Shown here: piece after piece, positions 5,654 through 8,158 of the stretch | Layout of the letters: each line of letters begins with the position of its first letter | Numbering within the stretch: the first letter of the stretch is position 1 | NCBI GenBank assembly: GCA_023381095.1 | Contig: JAMCTO010000149.1 | Location: 2,371 to 10,528 of the forward strand | Reading direction: 5' to 3' | DNA length: 8,158 bases | From: Bacillota bacterium | Lineage (GTDB): Bacteria; Bacillota; Sulfobacillia; Sulfobacillales; Sulfobacillaceae | The notes under the pieces: generated by a model | What the model was told of the DNA's origin: nothing | What the model saw: only the letters and a program-made list of their open reading frames with translations | Database searches by the model: none | Position numbers and translations under genes: made by a program

Positions 5654-6805
5654 ATGCAAGACCTACTCAACGATGTGCGACAAGGTGTGCGCGATCTCTG
5701 TGCCCGCTTTCCTGCCGCATACTGGCGTGCAGTGGACCATGAGCGCGAGTATCCCGAGGCCTTTGTGCAAGCGATGACCGCAGCGGGCTACTTGGCCGCG
5801 TTAATCCCTGAGGAATACGGTGGCTCGGGTCTCGGTGTTACCGAGGCGTCGGTGATTTTAGAAGAAGTCAATCGCTCAGGGGGCAATGCCGCCGCCTGCC
5901 ATGCTCAAATGTATACCATGGGCACGGTTTTGCGCCATGGATCCGCAGAGCAAAAACAATGGCTGTTGCCCGCAATCGCCCGCGGCGATCTGCGATTGCA
6001 AGCCTTCGGCGTTACCGAACCGGGAGCGGGATCCGACACCACCCATTTAGAAACTACCGCCACCCCCCAACAGGGTGGGTATGTCATTCGGGGACAAAAG
6101 ATATTCATTTCCCGGGTGCAGCATTCCGATTATCTCTTGCTGTTAGCCCGCACAACACCTGTGGCCGCTGTCACCCGGCGTGCCCAAGGCCTGTCCGTAT
6201 TTTTGGTGAACTTGCGTGATGCGCTCGCAGACGGGTTAACCGTTACCCCCATTGACACGATGATGAATCATGAAACCAACGCGCTGTTTTTCGATGACGT
6301 CTGGGTGCCGGAAGAAAACCTGATTGGCCAGGAAGGCGAAGGATTTCGCTATATCCTCGATGGTATGAACGCCGAACGCATTTTGATCGCCGGCGAATGC
6401 ATTGGCGATGGCGAATTTTTTATCGACGCCGCCACCCGTTATGCCCGAGACCGTATCGTCTTCGATCGTCCCATTGGGAAAAATCAGGGCGTACAATTCC
6501 CTATTGCTCGGGCTTATGCCCAGGTACGGGCCGCGGATCTCATGCGTTTTGACGCAGCGCGCCGCTTCGACCAGAGCCAATCCTGCGGAGAACAAGCCAA
6601 TTTGGCCAAGCTGTTGGCCGCAGACGCCTCCTGGGATGCGGCGAATGTGGCCTTGCAAGTGCATGGCGGCTATGGTTTTGCCGCAGACTATGATATTGAG
6701 CGCAAGTTTCGGGAAACCCGACTCTTTCAAGTGGCGCCAATCTCGACCAATTTGATTTTAGCCTTTATCGCCGAACATGTCTTAGGATTGCCGAGGTCGT
6801 ACTAA
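5654..6805 (+). CDS. Acyl-CoA dehydrogenase, first gene of the rightward operon
   Basis: This is a cytoplasmic FAD enzyme that introduces an alpha-beta double bond into an acyl-CoA and passes electrons to ETF. Its 383 residues fit the family. The N-terminal helical domain includes PEEYGGSGLG. The middle domain has the signature FGVTEPGAGSD (about 118-128). The C-terminal domain has RDRIVFDRPIGKNQGVQ and QVHGGYGF (from Q335). The stretch where medium- and short-chain enzymes carry the catalytic Glu (YEGTNE) reads PISTNL, with Ile363 at that place. The alternative base of isovaleryl- and long-chain enzymes is present as Glu241 in MNAERI, so activity is expected. The stop codon overlaps the next ATG by one base, so the two products are probably made in fixed proportion. 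Similar dehydrogenases sit in itaconate-type clusters, but their substrate is not something I can read here. Confidence 0.92.
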   Translation: MQDLLNDVRQGVRDLCARFPAAYWRAVDHEREYPEAFVQAMTAAGYLAALIPEEYGGSGLGVTEASVILEEVNRSGGNAAACHAQMYTMGTVLRHGSAEQKQWLLPAIARGDLRLQAFGVTEPGAGSDTTHLETTATPQQGGYVIRGQKIFISRVQHSDYLLLLARTTPVAAVTRRAQGLSVFLVNLRDALADGLTVTPIDTMMNHETNALFFDDVWVPEENLIGQEGEGFRYILDGMNAERILIAGECIGDGEFFIDAATRYARDRIVFDRPIGKNQGVQFPIARAYAQVRAADLMRFDAARRFDQSQSCGEQANLAKLLAADASWDAANVALQVHGGYGFAADYDIERKFRETRLFQVAPISTNLILAFIAEHVLGLPRSY

Positions 6806-7983
6806 TGTTGCCCTTAGCCTCCCTCACGGTCGTCTCCTTGGAACAAGCGGTCGCTGCCCCATTCACCACCCGGCAATTGGCGGATTGGGGGGCGCGCGTC
6901 ATTAAAATCGAACGCCCGGGCACCGGCGACTTCGCCCGCTATTACGACGAGACGGTGAAGGGTCTCTCCAGCCACTTTGTTTGGATTAACCGGGGAAAAG
7001 AAAGTCTCACCGTAGATGTGTCCCAACCGCCTGGGCAAGAGATCCTCCATCGCCTGCTTCAGCGAGCGGACGTGTTCGTGCAAAATCTAAAGCCAGGAGC
7101 CACCGGTAAACTGGGCATCGGCAGCCAAACCTTGCACGCGCAGTACCCGCGGCTCATTTGTTGCGATATTTCCGGATTTGGACCGGACGGTCCACTACGG
7201 GATCGCAAGGCTTATGACCTCCTGATCCAAGTGGAAAGTGGTTTATTGTCAATTACGGGTACCCCCGAACAACCCGTGAAAGTAGGCGTGTCCATCGCCG
7301 ACATTGCGGCAGGCATGTATGCCCTCACCGGCATCCTCACAGCGCTGTTTGCCCGCAATGAAACCGGGCAGGGCACGGTTGTCGATGTCTCTATGTTGGA
7401 AGCGCTAGGCGAATGGATGGGCTATCCACTGTATTACAGCCATTACCGGGGGCAGGCTCCAGCACGCACCGGGTCCACTCATGCAACCATTGCCCCTTAT
7501 GGCCCGTATCCCGTGGGCGACGGCCATACGGTCTACCTGGGCATTCAAAATGAACGAGAGTGGGCGCGGTTCTGTCACCATATATTACAGCGACCCGAGT
7601 GGGTGACCGATAGTCGGTTTCGGGACAATGCCGCCCGGGTGCGGAACCGAGACACTGTGGATGCCCTAATTTCATCGCGTTTCTCCTTGCTCACCCGAGA
7701 CCAAGTGGTTCATTCCCTCGAGCAGGCCGGGATTGCCTACGCCCAACTAAACACCATGGAGGATCTCTGGAATCACCCGCAATTGCGAGCCCGTCAACGC
7801 TGGAGCACCGTGCAGACAGAAATGGGACCCATAGAAGCGCTCCGACCCCCGGTCAACCTTCAAGGGTTAGCCGCCACCATGGGCCCGGTGCCCCGATTGG
7901 GGGAGCATACGGACACGATATTGCAGGAACTCGGTTATCGTGGTGCAGAGATCGTCCGATTACGACGCCTAGGGATCATTTAA
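6805..7983 (+). CDS. Class III (CaiB/BaiF) CoA-transferase
   Basis: This enzyme moves CoA between carboxylic acids through an aspartyl-CoA anhydride; 392 residues is the normal length. The N-terminus has SLEQAVAAPFTTRQLADWGARVIKIE in two parts around QLADWGA, then NRGKESLTVD (about 62-71). The nucleophile is Asp138 in KAYDLLIQ. It is followed by SGLLSITGTPE and VGVSIADIAAGMYA (166-180), then HATIAPYGPY (about 226-235) and LGIQNEREW (about 248-256). The last two segments resemble, from memory, transferases acting on C4/C5 dicarboxylates (itaconate, mesaconate or citramalate with succinyl-CoA) more than oxalate or carnitine enzymes. GAGG lies 8 nt before the ATG, which shares its A with the dehydrogenase stop (TAATG). 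A MaoC-type hydratase follows after 63 bp. The family call is firm; the substrate is inference. Confidence 0.92.
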   Translation: MLPLASLTVVSLEQAVAAPFTTRQLADWGARVIKIERPGTGDFARYYDETVKGLSSHFVWINRGKESLTVDVSQPPGQEILHRLLQRADVFVQNLKPGATGKLGIGSQTLHAQYPRLICCDISGFGPDGPLRDRKAYDLLIQVESGLLSITGTPEQPVKVGVSIADIAAGMYALTGILTALFARNETGQGTVVDVSMLEALGEWMGYPLYYSHYRGQAPARTGSTHATIAPYGPYPVGDGHTVYLGIQNEREWARFCHHILQRPEWVTDSRFRDNAARVRNRDTVDALISSRFSLLTRDQVVHSLEQAGIAYAQLNTMEDLWNHPQLRARQRWSTVQTEMGPIEALRPPVNLQGLAATMGPVPRLGEHTDTILQELGYRGAEIVRLRRLGII

Positions 7984-8033
7984 TGATCGGGCGCCACGCA
8001 ACGCCGTGCACCGCGAGGGCACGACGATAACAC

Positions 8034-8040
8034 AAGGAGG
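8034..8040 (+). promoter_or_regulatory. Strong ribosome binding site of the MaoC-type gene
   Basis: AAGGAGG lies 6 nt before ATG 8047. It is the strongest site of the rightward operon and settles the start. The 63-bp gap before it (7984-8046) shows no clear hairpin or promoter, so read-through from the CoA-transferase gene is likely. Confidence 0.75.
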
Positions 8041-8046
8041 ATAGGT

Positions 8047-8158
8047 ATGATTTACGATGGCTGGCGCGGTCGATTTTATGAAGATTTTGTGGTCGGTGAT
8101 GTATATCGACACCCATTAGGCCGCACGATTATTGAGGCCGATAATATCTGGTTTACCT
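8047..8158 (+). CDS. MaoC-type acyl-CoA hydratase, N-terminal fragment (cut by window end)
   Basis: Thirty-seven codons are visible, then the window ends. The N-terminus RFYEDFVVGDVYRHPLGRTI followed by EADNIWFT is characteristic of hot-dog-fold MaoC-type (R)-specific or mesaconyl-CoA-type hydratases. The FEDF-VGD motif opens the fold, and the GRT.TEAD stretch precedes the catalytic Asp/His region, which is not visible. In the setting of a class III CoA-transferase and acyl-CoA dehydrogenase, a hydratase for itaconyl-CoA or mesaconyl-CoA is attractive, but other MaoC substrates cannot be excluded from so short a piece. Confidence 0.8.
   Translation, partial: MIYDGWRGRFYEDFVVGDVYRHPLGRTIIEADNIWFT

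Overview
The window comes from a bacterial chromosome. It is moderately GC-rich, with compact gene spacing, start/stop overlaps and strong AAGGAGG-type ribosome binding sites. Those binding sites and the protein style suggest a Bacillota-type acidophile or thermophile such as a Sulfobacillus relative, but this is a low-confidence guess from sequence style alone. No rRNA, tRNA, CRISPR array or complete insertion sequence is visible.

Layout. (1) Bases 13-927 (+) are the 3' two thirds of an MFS transporter gene. Its 5' end is missing, and the window edge carries a perfect 23-bp inverted repeat (3-25 / 71-93) that looks like a fold-back junction. (2) Bases 928-1380 are a gap between convergent genes. 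It holds a perfect 34-bp palindrome (probable terminator) and a 234-bp segment bounded by perfect 32-bp inverted repeats that looks like a MITE. (3) Bases 1381-5544 (-) are one tightly packed transcription unit. Read from the right it is a GntR/FCD regulator, class I fumarase-type hydratase alpha subunit (broken), beta subunit (intact), enoyl-CoA hydratase (broken) and a second MFS transporter. (4) Bases 5545-5653 are a divergent promoter region with a perfect 15-bp palindrome, the likely operator. (5) Bases 5654-8158 (+) are an acyl-CoA dehydrogenase, a class III CoA-transferase overlapping it by one base, and the start of a MaoC-type hydratase.

How the genes fit together. CoA-transferase, MaoC hydratase and acyl-CoA dehydrogenase beside a fumarase/mesaconase-type hydratase, an FCD regulator and transporters suggest uptake and breakdown of a C4/C5 dicarboxylate. 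Itaconate, mesaconate or citramalate are the best candidates, because the right arm resembles bacterial itaconate-degradation loci. The lyase expected for that route would lie beyond the right edge.

The most striking observation is that the two arms have aged differently. On the left arm the fumarase alpha gene has lost about 60-75 bp (including the conserved GGT region) and is out of frame. The enoyl-CoA hydratase has three in-frame stops plus a frameshift, yet its family-like C-terminus can be followed to a natural-looking TAA. The beta subunit, regulator, transporter and right arm remain open.
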